NCBI GenBank assembly: GCA_016926155.1
Contig: JAFGPC010000073.1
Coordinates: forward strand, 1-64,000
Length of the DNA: 64,000 bases
Origin: Sedimentisphaerales bacterium
GTDB taxonomy: Bacteria > Planctomycetota > Phycisphaerae > Sedimentisphaerales > Anaerohalosphaeraceae
Direction of reading: 5' to 3'
Shown here: positions 9,148 through 18,755 of the stretch, in pieces
Layout of the letters: each line of letters starts with the position of its first letter
Numbering within the stretch: the stretch's first letter is position 1
The notes under the pieces: model-generated
Seen by the model: the letters and a program-made list of their open reading frames with translations, nothing else
Databases searched by the model: none
Told to the model about the DNA's origin: nothing
Translations under genes and position numbers: made by a program

Positions 9148-10449
9148 ATGAAAAAGGATTCCATTTCTCTGCTTGTGATGATTTGTGTGTATGTCTGCAG
9201 CGTACATGCCGAAAACCGACCTTTGATGAAAGACTTCATGGGTATGTGCGTGCATACCGTGCAGTTCAAGCCTGATTTGTATCAGCCCGTTTGTCGGCTT
9301 GTACGTGATTACCACGGACTCAACTGGGATCTGGGAAAGGAAAGAACGGATTTCTGGCCCATCTTTCCTTTCGCTCATAATCGTGTGAACTGGGAGACGA
9401 TGTACGCCGGCTGGAACAAGGCCGGTTTTGAGATCAACGCGAGCATTCAGCTCGGTGAGATAGAGGCGGATAGCTGGATCAATCTTCCACGTGATGCCGA
9501 AACGTACGGATTTGCCTTTGCGCGATTTTTCGGTCCGTCAGGGCGTGACCTTGTGACCTCGGCGGAAATCGGTAACGAACCGGGACATTATGACGATGCC
9601 GCCTATCGGAAGGTATTCACTCACATGGCTGGAGGGATGCGGCTGGGTGATCCCCGACTGAAAATTGTAACCTGCGCGATGACTCCCGGCGAGAGCCATA
9701 AATACGCCAAAAGCCTGGAATGTATCAAAGGCCTGGAAAATCTCTACGATGTGATCAACTTTCACAGCTATGCCCAGGTCCAGGGCTGGCCGACGTGGGA
9801 AAGGAGTTATCCGGAAGATCCATCCATCCGATATCTTAAGGAAGCACAGGAAATTATCGACTGGCGAAATCGAAACGCCCCCGGCAAGAAAGTGTGGATC
9901 ACTGAATTCGGCTGGGATGCTTCGACCAAGCCGGCGCCCAAGGAAGGGACTTTCAAGGATTGGATCGGTTCGACGGAGCTGGAGCAGGCCCGCTACCTGG
10001 TACGTTCGTTTCTGGTCTTCTCCGCGATGGATCTGGATCGAGCCTATATGTTCTGGTTTAATGACACCGACCAGCCGCAGGTGCACGGCTCCAGCGGACT
10101 GACGCGCAATTACACCCCCAAACCTTCCTTTTATGCGATGGCTTATCTGTACCGAACACTGGGTGATTATCGTTTTGATGGAATCGTCATCCAAAAAACC
10201 GGTGATTTGTATGTCTATCGTTACAAGCATGAGACCGATTCGAAAAAATTGATCTTTGCCGCATGGTCACCCACAAGAAACGAGCGAAGTGTCAACAGAA
10301 CAATTACTGTGGGGCCGGTTGAAAAGATCGAGAGAATGCCGTTGACAATAGAAGATCCCGAAACGATTCCGATTGTCAGCAAGCAGGATGGTGGGATTTC
10401 TCTTCCCATCACGGAGTCGCCGGCATTTCTGTTCTGTCAATCTCAATAA
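9148..10449 (+). CDS. Secreted clan GH-A glycoside hydrolase (GH39-like)
   Basis: A 433-residue secreted enzyme with an N-terminal signal peptide (SISLLVMICVYVCSVHA, cut near residue 20). The fold signature is that of (beta/alpha)8 retaining glycosidases of clan GH-A: an N-E-P motif (EIGNEP, Glu144) as candidate acid/base and ITEFGWD (Glu253) as candidate nucleophile, about 110 residues apart. A small beta-rich C-terminal region follows (about 345-430). Family-level placement (GH39, GH5 or an unassigned GH-A group) is uncertain and the substrate cannot be read from the sequence. Start is ATG 9148 after GGGAAGGGAG; a TTG one codon earlier is less likely. It leads a set of four secreted proteins on the same strand that probably act on one polysaccharide outside the cytoplasm. 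Confidence 0.8.
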   Translation: MKKDSISLLVMICVYVCSVHAENRPLMKDFMGMCVHTVQFKPDLYQPVCRLVRDYHGLNWDLGKERTDFWPIFPFAHNRVNWETMYAGWNKAGFEINASIQLGEIEADSWINLPRDAETYGFAFARFFGPSGRDLVTSAEIGNEPGHYDDAAYRKVFTHMAGGMRLGDPRLKIVTCAMTPGESHKYAKSLECIKGLENLYDVINFHSYAQVQGWPTWERSYPEDPSIRYLKEAQEIIDWRNRNAPGKKVWITEFGWDASTKPAPKEGTFKDWIGSTELEQARYLVRSFLVFSAMDLDRAYMFWFNDTDQPQVHGSSGLTRNYTPKPSFYAMAYLYRTLGDYRFDGIVIQKTGDLYVYRYKHETDSKKLIFAAWSPTRNERSVNRTITVGPVEKIERMPLTIEDPETIPIVSKQDGGISLPITESPAFLFCQSQ

Positions 10450-10535
10450 GCGGGATAAAAAGAGAAATACAAAGCCCTTCGAATCCGTCTATCAGAGAAA
10501 CGGCATCCGACAGAACAGGTTTTGCAGGAGAACAC

Positions 10536-13052
10536 ATGAATCGTTACAGACAAGTGGTATGGTTTGGATTTTGGGTAGTAGCGATACTCTTTCTCAGCGG
10601 GCAGAACTGTCAAGCGGAGCAGCAAATACGACGTATTGGCGACTTCTACGTTTCCGCCAGAGGTGATGATGCCAATCCCGGAACACGGGCCTTGCCGTTT
10701 GCCACTCTGCAGCGGGCACGCGATGAAGTCGGCAAACATATCAGACAGGGTTTGACGAAGGATATTGTTGTTCTGATACAAGACGGCACTTATTACCTTC
10801 CTTACGGGATCACATTTGGCCCCGAAGACTCCGGCACGGATAAGTATAGAATCACCTATGCGGCATATGGACAGGATATTCCGGTCCTGACAGGTGGCGT
10901 AAAACTGGATGAATGGGAAAAACACCAAGGGCACATATATGTAGCCGAGTTTCCCAAACATCTCAAAGGAACGCAATTCTTTGAAGATGGAGTATGGATG
11001 CCATGGGCACGAACCCCCAATGAAGGCTACTTCAAACTGGTCGAACCGGCAGAGGCCGATGGCAAATTGGCCTTTACCTATCATCCGGAAGACATGAATC
11101 CGGCTCGCTGGGATATCTCCGATGCCCAGGTCAACCTCTGGCCGTATCACGATTGGTTTAACCATACCTATTCTCTGGCCGCTGTTGATACACGAAAAAA
11201 AATGCTTGTATTAGATACGGCCCAAACCCGTCTGCGGACCGGTAACCGGTACTATGTAAGAAACCTGTTGGAGTTGCTGGATGTTGCCGGTGAGTGTTAT
11301 ATCTCTCGCACACAGGGAAAGATCTATGTATGGCCCCGAGCCTTGAATATCCGACAAGCCCAAATGGTCCTTTCAACAGCGAAGAATGTGATTTGTATCA
11401 GGGGAACAAACGATCAGCCTGTGGAGAATCTTCATTTGGAAGGCCTGGATATCGGTATCTGCGAAGAAAATGCCGTCGATATCAGCAATGCCCAAAACTG
11501 TTCGATCCAATACTGCACTATCGAAAATGCCGGTGTTGTCGGTGTCATGATTCACGACAGGGCCCAACAGGTCCGGGTGCAAGGCAATCGGATTCGCTAT
11601 CATGGCCAGCACGGTGTATCCCTTCAGGGCAGAGGTCCGGGACCGGATCAGAACAACCATCACAACATTGTTGAAAACAACCATATTCATCACTGCGGAC
11701 GTCTCATCGGGCATGGCTATGGCGTTCGTATCAGTCAGAGCGGACACAACCAGATTCTTCACAATCATATCCATCATATGCCTCGATACGGCGTCAGTGT
11801 AAAAGGAGCCCGCTACAAGACGATCGAAGGTAAGGTGGAAGGAATGACCTGGGAGAATCGTTATGACTATATGCCCGGCCGGAACAACCGGATTGCCTAT
11901 AACGATATTCATAACACGAATCTGGACAGTCAGGACACTGGGGCGATTGAAAGCTGGGGCTCGGGTCGGGATAATACGATCGATCATAATCTGATCCATG
12001 ACACGGGCAATCGTGAGTTCAACCTGCAAAGCGGAATCTACCTCGACGATCAGGCCGACTACTGGACGGTTACTAATAATATCATCTATGGCGTAATCGG
12101 TACCGATTATAACCAGTGCATTTACACCAAGGGAATCGGCAACCATATAGAGAACAACATTTTGATTGGAAGCTCGATCTGCGATGTGGGAATTCGTTCG
12201 TTTTTCATGGCCGATGAACGATGTGACCATCACAGTTATCTACGAAATATCTTTTACTTTGAACCTGCCGCAGTGAATGTCTCTCAAGGTTCATTCGGTT
12301 CCGGTGTGGGTAATCTTCAAAACAAAGGATCAATACTGACATGGCGAATCAAGGTCCCGATAGACGGCGACTATTATGTATGGCTTCGATATGCCTGCCA
12401 TAACGCTCCTTATGGTTTGAAAGCAATGGATGGACGCACGGAAATCCAAGTTGACAAAAGGATGCCCGTTCTACTTAATAATCTGCCAGATACCGGCGAC
12501 TGGGGCAAACAGCAATGGTCACAGACGGCTTTGGTAAAGCTGGCAAGCGGAGTGCATACACTGCAATGGACCAATACCAAAGGCGGCGGTATCAATCTTG
12601 ACGCCTTGGTCCTGGCCAATGATCCTGTCTGGAAGCCTGATGAGACGAGTTTGCCCAAAACCCAACAAGGCAAGCATGTTCTATTGATCCAGGCGGAGGA
12701 CTATACCTCTCGGGACGGTGTGCAGCGAAAGAGTACAGCCTATGCCTATGGATTTGTCAACTGGTCCGACGATCGAATTACAGCTTGTGATTTCAACCTG
12801 TTCTATGATCCTGGTGGCCAGGTCAGTGTCAAAGGATCTCCTGCGGACGGTTCAATGGATCAGTGGAAACAGCTTTACGATAGTAAGTTTGATGTACACA
12901 GCATCGCTGCCGATCCAGGATTCAAAAATGTATCACAACGGGATTTCTCACTTGCTCCCGACTCACCTGCATTACAACTCGGCTTTAAGCCAATTGATAT
13001 TTCTCAGATCGGACTCAAAGAAGATTTTCCCTCGCGATTTGAAAAAGAGTAG
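10536..13052 (+). CDS. Secreted right-handed beta-helix protein with CBM-like insertion
   Basis: An 838-residue secreted protein (signal peptide to about residue 28, ending CQAE). It starts with the YVSARGDDANPGTRALPFATLQRA segment common to parallel beta-helix proteins (DUF1565-like), has a beta-rich insertion (about 90-265), and then the repeating IxxNxIxxxxxxGI pattern of a right-handed parallel beta-helix (about 280-565; many NNHIHH-type turns rich in His/Asn). At about 585-740 a carbohydrate-binding-like module interrupts the final helix part: DGDYYVWLRYA, GVHTLQW, INLDALVL, then QAEDY. The helix C-terminus resumes at NWSDDR and ends with the DSPALQLGFKP signature. Such proteins are often polysaccharide lyases or glycosidases, but no catalytic residues are assigned here. 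GCAGGAGAA precedes the ATG. Confidence 0.78.
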   Translation: MNRYRQVVWFGFWVVAILFLSGQNCQAEQQIRRIGDFYVSARGDDANPGTRALPFATLQRARDEVGKHIRQGLTKDIVVLIQDGTYYLPYGITFGPEDSGTDKYRITYAAYGQDIPVLTGGVKLDEWEKHQGHIYVAEFPKHLKGTQFFEDGVWMPWARTPNEGYFKLVEPAEADGKLAFTYHPEDMNPARWDISDAQVNLWPYHDWFNHTYSLAAVDTRKKMLVLDTAQTRLRTGNRYYVRNLLELLDVAGECYISRTQGKIYVWPRALNIRQAQMVLSTAKNVICIRGTNDQPVENLHLEGLDIGICEENAVDISNAQNCSIQYCTIENAGVVGVMIHDRAQQVRVQGNRIRYHGQHGVSLQGRGPGPDQNNHHNIVENNHIHHCGRLIGHGYGVRISQSGHNQILHNHIHHMPRYGVSVKGARYKTIEGKVEGMTWENRYDYMPGRNNRIAYNDIHNTNLDSQDTGAIESWGSGRDNTIDHNLIHDTGNREFNLQSGIYLDDQADYWTVTNNIIYGVIGTDYNQCIYTKGIGNHIENNILIGSSICDVGIRSFFMADERCDHHSYLRNIFYFEPAAVNVSQGSFGSGVGNLQNKGSILTWRIKVPIDGDYYVWLRYACHNAPYGLKAMDGRTEIQVDKRMPVLLNNLPDTGDWGKQQWSQTALVKLASGVHTLQWTNTKGGGINLDALVLANDPVWKPDETSLPKTQQGKHVLLIQAEDYTSRDGVQRKSTAYAYGFVNWSDDRITACDFNLFYDPGGQVSVKGSPADGSMDQWKQLYDSKFDVHSIAADPGFKNVSQRDFSLAPDSPALQLGFKPIDISQIGLKEDFPSRFEKE

Positions 13053-13079
13053 CGACAAACTCTGAAGGGAGGAATTTGC

Positions 13080-14357
13080 ATGACTTCCGTTATGATTTCA
13101 GCAATATCTTTTTGGCTGAGCGTGCTGCCGGTGCAAAGTAAGTCATCCGCTGTAGAATCGCAGCGATTCGAGCAGATCGCCTGTGCGCAGAAAGGCCAAA
13201 TCACGGTTCATCCCCAATACCCTGCCTGGCTGATGCGAAAAGGTGGAAAACCTTTATTCATGTGTGGCCCCGGGGATCCGGAGGATTTCCTGTATCGTGG
13301 CGCATTGAATCCTGATGGTACGCGTACCGGGGATCAGATGCAGATCATCCAAAAACTCAAGGGAACCGGAGCCAATTGCATATATATTCAGGCGATTCGT
13401 TCCCATGGCGGCGATGGAGACCGGACACACAATCCCTTTAAAAATCATGATCCGAATAAAAGAATCAATTCCAACGTGCTGAACCAATGGGAAACCTGGT
13501 TTACGGTAATGGATGAAAGCGGGATCGTCATCTTTCTTTTCCTTTACGATGACAGTGCCAATGTATGGAAAACTGGAGATCAGGTCAAAACTCCTGAGAA
13601 GCAATTCATCCATACTTTGGTAGACCGTTTTGAACACCATAAAAATCTGATCTGGTGCATTGCCGAAGAGTATGCAGAAGCCCTTTCTACGGAGCGAGTG
13701 AAAAGAATTGCCGCCGAGATACGTAATGCGGACGACCATGACCATGTCATTGCAGTGCATAAAAATCACGGGCTGGATTTTTCCGAATTTGCCGAGGATC
13801 CGAACATCGACCAGTTTGCCGTCCAATACAATATTCCGACAATTGGTGATTTGCATGGAGGTTTAGTGGAGGCATGGGACAATGCTCGAGGCCGTTATAA
13901 CCTGAATATGTCCGAATGTGCTGATCACGGGACCGGCATCGAGATGCGGCGAAGGAACTGGGCTTGTGCCATGGCCGGGGCGTACGTCATGATCCTGCGA
14001 ATGGATATCGTTACTACCGATATACAGGATTTATATGATTGTGGTATGCTGGTTCGTTTTTTTGAAGAGACAAATTTTGTCTGCATGCGGCCTGAGGATG
14101 AGTTGGCTTATGAGGATACAACATATATCCTGGCAGGGCCAGATTGCTATATACTCTACTCATCAAATTGTATGGCGCGGTTAGGATTAAAAAACCTGCC
14201 GTTGGGGAACTACCACCTGATCTGGCTGGATTGTGAAAATGGCCGGCGTATTAGCAAGGATTACCAACATAAACAGAGGGACAAAAAAGCATGGCCAAAA
14301 CCGGAAAATTTCGGACCGGAAGTGGCCCTTTCGATCCAGAAAGATAATTCTTTATAA
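13080..14357 (+). CDS. Secreted apiosidase-like (DUF4038/GH140-type) glycosidase
   Basis: A 425-residue protein with a short hydrophobic leader (about residues 4-20) and the HPQYPAWLMRKGGKPLFMCGPGDP opening typical of apiosidase-like (beta/alpha)8 proteins of the DUF4038/GH140 group. Candidate catalytic acids are the Glu pair in WCIAEEYAE (196-197) and Glu279 in NLNMSECADHG; these are inferred from position and untested. The family hydrolyses apiose-containing side chains of pectin (RG-II) in gut Bacteroides; substrate here is unknown. GGGAGGAA precedes the ATG 27 bases after the beta-helix gene, so the two are probably cotranscribed. The C-terminal ~90 residues are beta-rich (YILAGPDCYILYSS), probably a small accessory domain. 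Confidence 0.72.
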   Translation: MTSVMISAISFWLSVLPVQSKSSAVESQRFEQIACAQKGQITVHPQYPAWLMRKGGKPLFMCGPGDPEDFLYRGALNPDGTRTGDQMQIIQKLKGTGANCIYIQAIRSHGGDGDRTHNPFKNHDPNKRINSNVLNQWETWFTVMDESGIVIFLFLYDDSANVWKTGDQVKTPEKQFIHTLVDRFEHHKNLIWCIAEEYAEALSTERVKRIAAEIRNADDHDHVIAVHKNHGLDFSEFAEDPNIDQFAVQYNIPTIGDLHGGLVEAWDNARGRYNLNMSECADHGTGIEMRRRNWACAMAGAYVMILRMDIVTTDIQDLYDCGMLVRFFEETNFVCMRPEDELAYEDTTYILAGPDCYILYSSNCMARLGLKNLPLGNYHLIWLDCENGRRISKDYQHKQRDKKAWPKPENFGPEVALSIQKDNSL

Positions 14358-14398
14358 CGGACCAGGGAAAACACGTCCTTACATTTATGGGAGTTGTT

Positions 14399-17074
14399 AT
14401 GAGAAAACTACGATACATGGTTCTACCGTGCCTTCTGGGTTTTGTCTTTGAAGTATTGCATGCCGGTACCATCGTGGAATGGGATTTTACACAAGGAACA
14501 CATGGATGGAGCGGTAACCAGCGAGTGGCTCCAGTCCAAAGTACTTCTGAGGGTTTAATCGTAAAATCCACCGGCCTGGATCCCTGGATTGAAGGACCGG
14601 CAGTCGATATTCCTGAAGGAAGTCTCGTCCGATTGACCTTGCGAGTGCGTTCCAATACCGATGGCTCAGGGCAGGTCTTTTATGGCAGATCGTTTGCCGC
14701 CGAACGGGTACGGAGTTTTGTTCTCTTTAACGATAATCTGTGGCATGATTACGTAGTCATGATTGGCGATTCGATGGGAATAGGAACACGTTTCCGTTTC
14801 GATCCCTGCCACGGAGAAGGCCTGACGGTTGTCCGGTTTATCCGAGTTGAAGCACTCCAAAGACCTGAAACGCCCGCTTTCAAACCTCCTCAAGCGCAAT
14901 CCGGATCGTTACGATCCCTCACAAGTAAAGCCGGGTCCTTGGTTCTCTGTCATTCCTCTGATATGTGGGGTAATTTTTCTGTTCGGTTTTCCGACATGAA
15001 TATGGCTTGCGGTTATACGGGGGAAATGATCGGAGTGCAGTGGGATGATAAGACCGAATGGCTTGTCCTGAGCGAGACAAAAGTCTCGGTTCATCTTGAG
15101 AAGCAAAATCACTTGACGGAAGAGGCTGTACTGAATGATTCTCGGGGAGCCGAATGGAAGATTTCAAGGACATTCGTACCTTTGCTAGATCAAAATTGTT
15201 TGGAATTTCATACTTCGATTACTGTTGATCAACCCCGTGACGTTGTCCTCCTCCCATGGATTACCTTGCTGCCCGGATTGAATTCATATGGTACACAGAA
15301 ACACCAGGGATTGTTCTGTGGTTTGGAGTATCTGGCTGACGAGCCTTCCAGCAGTACAGCGGATATTGCTGGTCCGGAACATGTCCGGCGTATCCCCGAT
15401 CCCGTTAAAATTACGTTCCCGTTGATGGCAATTGAACAGAAAGGGCAGTACATCGGACTGATCTGGGAAAAATCGGAATTGGTCGCGTCCGGATATGATT
15501 CTCCTGATACTGTGTTCGGATCAAATGCACATGCTATGTGGCTCTCCGGACCCGGCGTTGGATCCCTTCGCTTTCCGAATAATTTAGTTGCTCATTCACC
15601 CATTCGACTTAAAGCAAATCAAGCGGTTACTGTTCGAGGATGGATCATCGCCGGTCAGGGTGACAGCGTTGTTCCCGCAGTACAGCAATATGTCCGCCTT
15701 AAAGGTCTACCGGAACTTCCCGAATTCGATGGCGGCTTTACCCGTGCGGTCGAATTGCTGGCTCATGGCTGGCTGGATTCGGCGGCCAATCGGAACTGGC
15801 GTTTTCGTCATGCCGTCTGGGGGGATAGTTTCGGTCCGACACCTGCCGCTGATGCGGCTATGTATATGCACTGGCTGGCGCGCTCTACTACGGATCATGC
15901 CCTTGCCGAAAGACTCCAAGCCGGTGTGGAAAAGACACTCGAAGAGCTTCAGCCGGGTGATCCTTTTTCCAGTTCGGTTTCCCATGTTCGTCTGCCGGTC
16001 CCGCCGCTTCTGTTTGGCCGAGTGGAAGAATATGTCCGGATGCGTCAACGGCAGGCCCTGATGCAATGCCGACAATTCGATGAACGGGGACGAATCCTTT
16101 ACCAATCCGTTGATGGTCGGCCTGATTATGCCAAAACGCATTTTGCCGATCACGCCAATGGCTTGGGAGGACATCTTGTTGCCGACGTTCTGGAGACTGC
16201 CGCTCTGTGCGGTGATAAGAAACTGATTGGGGACGGCCTGGCTCTTCTGGACAAGCAGACCGTTCTCTATGCCAACTCCGTGCCCCGCGGCGCACAGACG
16301 TGGGAAGTTCCACTGCATACACCCGATATCCTTGCCTGCGCACACATGATTCGAGCATATGTCTATGGCTATCTCCTTAGCGGCAACAAGGAGTATCTGG
16401 AACAGGCGCGATATTGGGCCTGGACAGGAGTACCATTTATTTACCTTGTTAATCCTACCGATGGTCCGGTCGGTCCCTATGCAACGATTGCCGTATTGGG
16501 CGCTACTAACTGGGTCGCTCCGGTCTGGTTCGGTCAGCCCGTGCAGTGGTGCGGTTTGGTCTATGGATCGGCACTGCATCTTTTGGCCGATTGTGACGGC
16601 TCGGGCCCATGGCGACAACTGGCTAACGGCATTACGATGGCCGGATTGCAAATGACATGGCCCGAACGTGACAAAGAACGCCAGGGATTGCTGCCTGACT
16701 TTTTCCATCTTCGACAGCAAATCAGTGACGGACCGGCGATTAATCCCGGCACGGTCGGAGCCTATACCCCGCAGGCATTTGGAAAGCCGCCATTGTATAA
16801 CATGAAAAGGCTGACGACACAACCGTGGTTCCTTCATGCTCCTTGTCGGATAAGCAACATGCAGGAAAATGGAGACAGAATTACTTTCACTGTCGAGGGG
16901 ATTGCCGATACTCCCTATACCCTGTTGGTATCCGGCATGGATACCTCGCCACAGAAGGTAAGCTATACCGAATGGACCGCAAAAAAGGCGGATTCTTCAT
17001 ATACTTATGATAAAACAGGTTTTCTGACAATCCATCTGAAGGGGAAATCCACGATACGGATCGATTTGAAATGA
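14399..17074 (+). CDS. Large secreted alpha/alpha-barrel enzyme, probable polysaccharide-active
   Basis: An 891-residue secreted protein. Signal peptide to about residue 23 (LPCLLGFVFEVLHA), then a jelly-roll-like domain (about 25-165: WDFTQGTHGW, GSLVRLTLRVRSN), a beta-sandwich region (about 185-440), and a helical C-terminal half (about 450-780) rich in Trp and His with repeated helix pairs, consistent with an (alpha/alpha)6 barrel as in many lyases and glycosidases. A small beta domain closes the chain. I cannot place it in a numbered family or name catalytic residues. Start is taken at ATG 14399 because GGGAG lies 5 bases upstream; an in-frame ATG at 14387 is less well placed. It is last in the secreted polysaccharide-type gene run and is convergent with the next gene. 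Confidence 0.65.
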   Translation: MRKLRYMVLPCLLGFVFEVLHAGTIVEWDFTQGTHGWSGNQRVAPVQSTSEGLIVKSTGLDPWIEGPAVDIPEGSLVRLTLRVRSNTDGSGQVFYGRSFAAERVRSFVLFNDNLWHDYVVMIGDSMGIGTRFRFDPCHGEGLTVVRFIRVEALQRPETPAFKPPQAQSGSLRSLTSKAGSLVLCHSSDMWGNFSVRFSDMNMACGYTGEMIGVQWDDKTEWLVLSETKVSVHLEKQNHLTEEAVLNDSRGAEWKISRTFVPLLDQNCLEFHTSITVDQPRDVVLLPWITLLPGLNSYGTQKHQGLFCGLEYLADEPSSSTADIAGPEHVRRIPDPVKITFPLMAIEQKGQYIGLIWEKSELVASGYDSPDTVFGSNAHAMWLSGPGVGSLRFPNNLVAHSPIRLKANQAVTVRGWIIAGQGDSVVPAVQQYVRLKGLPELPEFDGGFTRAVELLAHGWLDSAANRNWRFRHAVWGDSFGPTPAADAAMYMHWLARSTTDHALAERLQAGVEKTLEELQPGDPFSSSVSHVRLPVPPLLFGRVEEYVRMRQRQALMQCRQFDERGRILYQSVDGRPDYAKTHFADHANGLGGHLVADVLETAALCGDKKLIGDGLALLDKQTVLYANSVPRGAQTWEVPLHTPDILACAHMIRAYVYGYLLSGNKEYLEQARYWAWTGVPFIYLVNPTDGPVGPYATIAVLGATNWVAPVWFGQPVQWCGLVYGSALHLLADCDGSGPWRQLANGITMAGLQMTWPERDKERQGLLPDFFHLRQQISDGPAINPGTVGAYTPQAFGKPPLYNMKRLTTQPWFLHAPCRISNMQENGDRITFTVEGIADTPYTLLVSGMDTSPQKVSYTEWTAKKADSSYTYDKTGFLTIHLKGKSTIRIDLK

Positions 17075-17101
17075 ATGGAGATTGATCGGGAGACTTTAGA
17101 T

Positions 17102-18562
17102 TTATCGGCTTCGGCGAGTTTCTGTGACGCCGCTTGTGATACGCAATCGGACGAATCGACTAATGGTGTCGATATTGTCGCTGGCTTTGAAGACAAGCTT
17201 GTAATCTCCAACTTGGCTGGCTGTCCATTCAAAGGTCTTTGTATCAAAAGATAAACCGGGAGTTCCTTCCGGTACGGTTAAATAAATCGGATCGCCGTCC
17301 TGGTCGGTCCAATCAAGAAAATAGGTCAAAGGTTGGTCCACAATACCATTAGCGGGTCCATCCACAATCAGTGTTGGGACATGATTGTACCGGTAGGAAT
17401 TGACACTTAGATTATCAAATCGCGCTTCGGTACCGGCCAATGTGTATAAGGCAAGCCGGCCTGCCTCGACCTCAAAATTTTGAACGGAAAAAATAAGATT
17501 GTCATCGATAGAAACACGAATGCGGTCTTCGTCTGCTTCAATCCAAAAACGATAGGACTGACCTGGTTTATAGGACACTGTATCGCCGGCCAGAACGACA
17601 AAAACCCCATTGGTCTTCTTGACCAGTTTTCGTCCGTTTAAAGAGTTCCATGAAAAACGGAAATAATTATTATCGTCTTTATAGCGGAATAAGACACCGA
17701 CAGATCCACTGGTTTGTGGGGTGATCGTAATCTGGGTCTGAAAATTCCGTAAGTCTGAATATCGTTGATAGGCCAGGCAGGAACTTTGAATTGTTGGAGT
17801 ATCGGAAGGAATGGGTTGGTTGCCTACCGGCTGTGTTGCCAGCGTATTGTCTTTGAGGCGCCAAAAGGAAGAAACCGAGGGGATTTCCACTTCGAGAGGT
17901 TGCCATTGCGATAAGTCATTCTTTGAGAACGTTTCCTGCGTTATAGTATAGGTTCGGCTGATCTGAGGTCCAGTTATTCCAAGAGGACCGGCAATCACAC
18001 GCAGTTCCAGCGACTCCCATTGAATAGGTTCTCCATCCGTAAGAAAAGCCAGACCAAATCCGGTATCCGTTCCGGCGTAATCAACCAGTTCCAGTAAAGA
18101 GGAGGAATAAAGCGCCGGCTCAGAATCGCTGATTTCCAACAGGAAGGGACGACGGAAGATGTCCCATACCCAGGAGTCCGGTTTGTCGCATTTTTCCAGA
18201 TCAATCATCGTATCCGTCGATTGACTGGAATCAAGTGTAATCGTAGCGGCCGGTTGAGCTGTTTCCTGCAGGACCGATTGTTCATGGGAACCATAAGAAT
18301 GCAGGCCAATGGAGGGATTGTTAAGCACATACACACTTAACTGCCGGCTCTCTGAGAGCAATGTTTCTTGTCGAATCGTAATCAATGCATCGGTAAGAAC
18401 ATAGCCGGCGGGAATCTTTAAAGTCTGATTGTCCAGTCCCCATACTAACGGACGACCGGTCTCAATCATACCCCCGTTTACGGCGCCGGAGAAAATCCAC
18501 GCAACTGCAAACACAGATGCCCCGCGCCACCACGCGTGTTTCTTCGTTTGTTCTACACCCAT
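17102..18562 (-). CDS. Secreted LamG-like and Ig-like domain protein
   Basis: A 486-residue secreted protein with a signal peptide near residues 12-31 (ASVFAVAWIFSGAVNGG). The N-terminal third is beta-rich and unrecognised. Residues about 210-390 look like a concanavalin/LamG-type jelly roll (FQTQITITPQTSGSVGVLFRYKDDNNYFRFSW ... YRFWIEADEDRIRVSIDDN, FDNLSVNSY), and the C-terminal ~90 residues form a cadherin/putative-Ig fold (DQDGDPIYLTV, FEWTASQVGDYKLVFKASD). No enzyme motif is seen, so it is probably a carbohydrate-binding or surface protein. It is divided from the propeller gene upstream by 193 bases holding strong inverted repeats. The best Shine-Dalgarno match (AGGAAG, at 18583-18578 on this strand) is about 15 bases from the ATG, further than usual, so the start is less sure. 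Confidence 0.65.
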   Translation of the reverse strand: MGVEQTKKHAWWRGASVFAVAWIFSGAVNGGMIETGRPLVWGLDNQTLKIPAGYVLTDALITIRQETLLSESRQLSVYVLNNPSIGLHSYGSHEQSVLQETAQPAATITLDSSQSTDTMIDLEKCDKPDSWVWDIFRRPFLLEISDSEPALYSSSLLELVDYAGTDTGFGLAFLTDGEPIQWESLELRVIAGPLGITGPQISRTYTITQETFSKNDLSQWQPLEVEIPSVSSFWRLKDNTLATQPVGNQPIPSDTPTIQSSCLAYQRYSDLRNFQTQITITPQTSGSVGVLFRYKDDNNYFRFSWNSLNGRKLVKKTNGVFVVLAGDTVSYKPGQSYRFWIEADEDRIRVSIDDNLIFSVQNFEVEAGRLALYTLAGTEARFDNLSVNSYRYNHVPTLIVDGPANGIVDQPLTYFLDWTDQDGDPIYLTVPEGTPGLSFDTKTFEWTASQVGDYKLVFKASDNIDTISRFVRLRITSGVTETRRSR

Positions 18563-18586
18563 TTCGAGTAATTCAGACTTCCTGTA

Positions 18587-18670
18587 ATTTCCTGGCTGTG
18601 AGAAGTAAAGTGATACTGTATGGTACCAGGAAATCTACCTCTACCCTCCGGATACTCACAGTCATACAGT
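18587..18670. other. Three interlocking inverted repeats in the gap upstream of the LamG-like gene
   Basis: Three perfect complementary pairs lie within 84 bases: ATTTCCTGG (18587-18595) with CCAGGAAAT (18626-18634); CTGTGAG (18596-18602) with CTCACAG (18655-18661); and ACTGTATG (18615-18622) with CATACAGT (18663-18670). The first pair would form a hairpin whose loop contains one arm of each of the other two pairs, so the second and third pairings would be pseudoknots with the hairpin. The element is 25 to 108 bases upstream of the - strand start codon at 18562 and next to its candidate ribosome-binding site. No poly-T run follows on either strand, so it is not a normal terminator. A structured leader RNA or multi-site operator are possible readings. 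Confidence 0.55.
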
Positions 18671-18755
18671 CCCATAACTTATCGGCTGGGCAAGTAAATA
18701 ACAATAGACAATTTAAAAAAAGAAAGGATTTTCTATTTCAGGGTTTAACAAGGAA

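Noticed and set aside
15707-16837. A 376-residue open frame on the - strand
   Set aside because: Lies within the well-supported + strand alpha/alpha-barrel gene and has no domain pattern.
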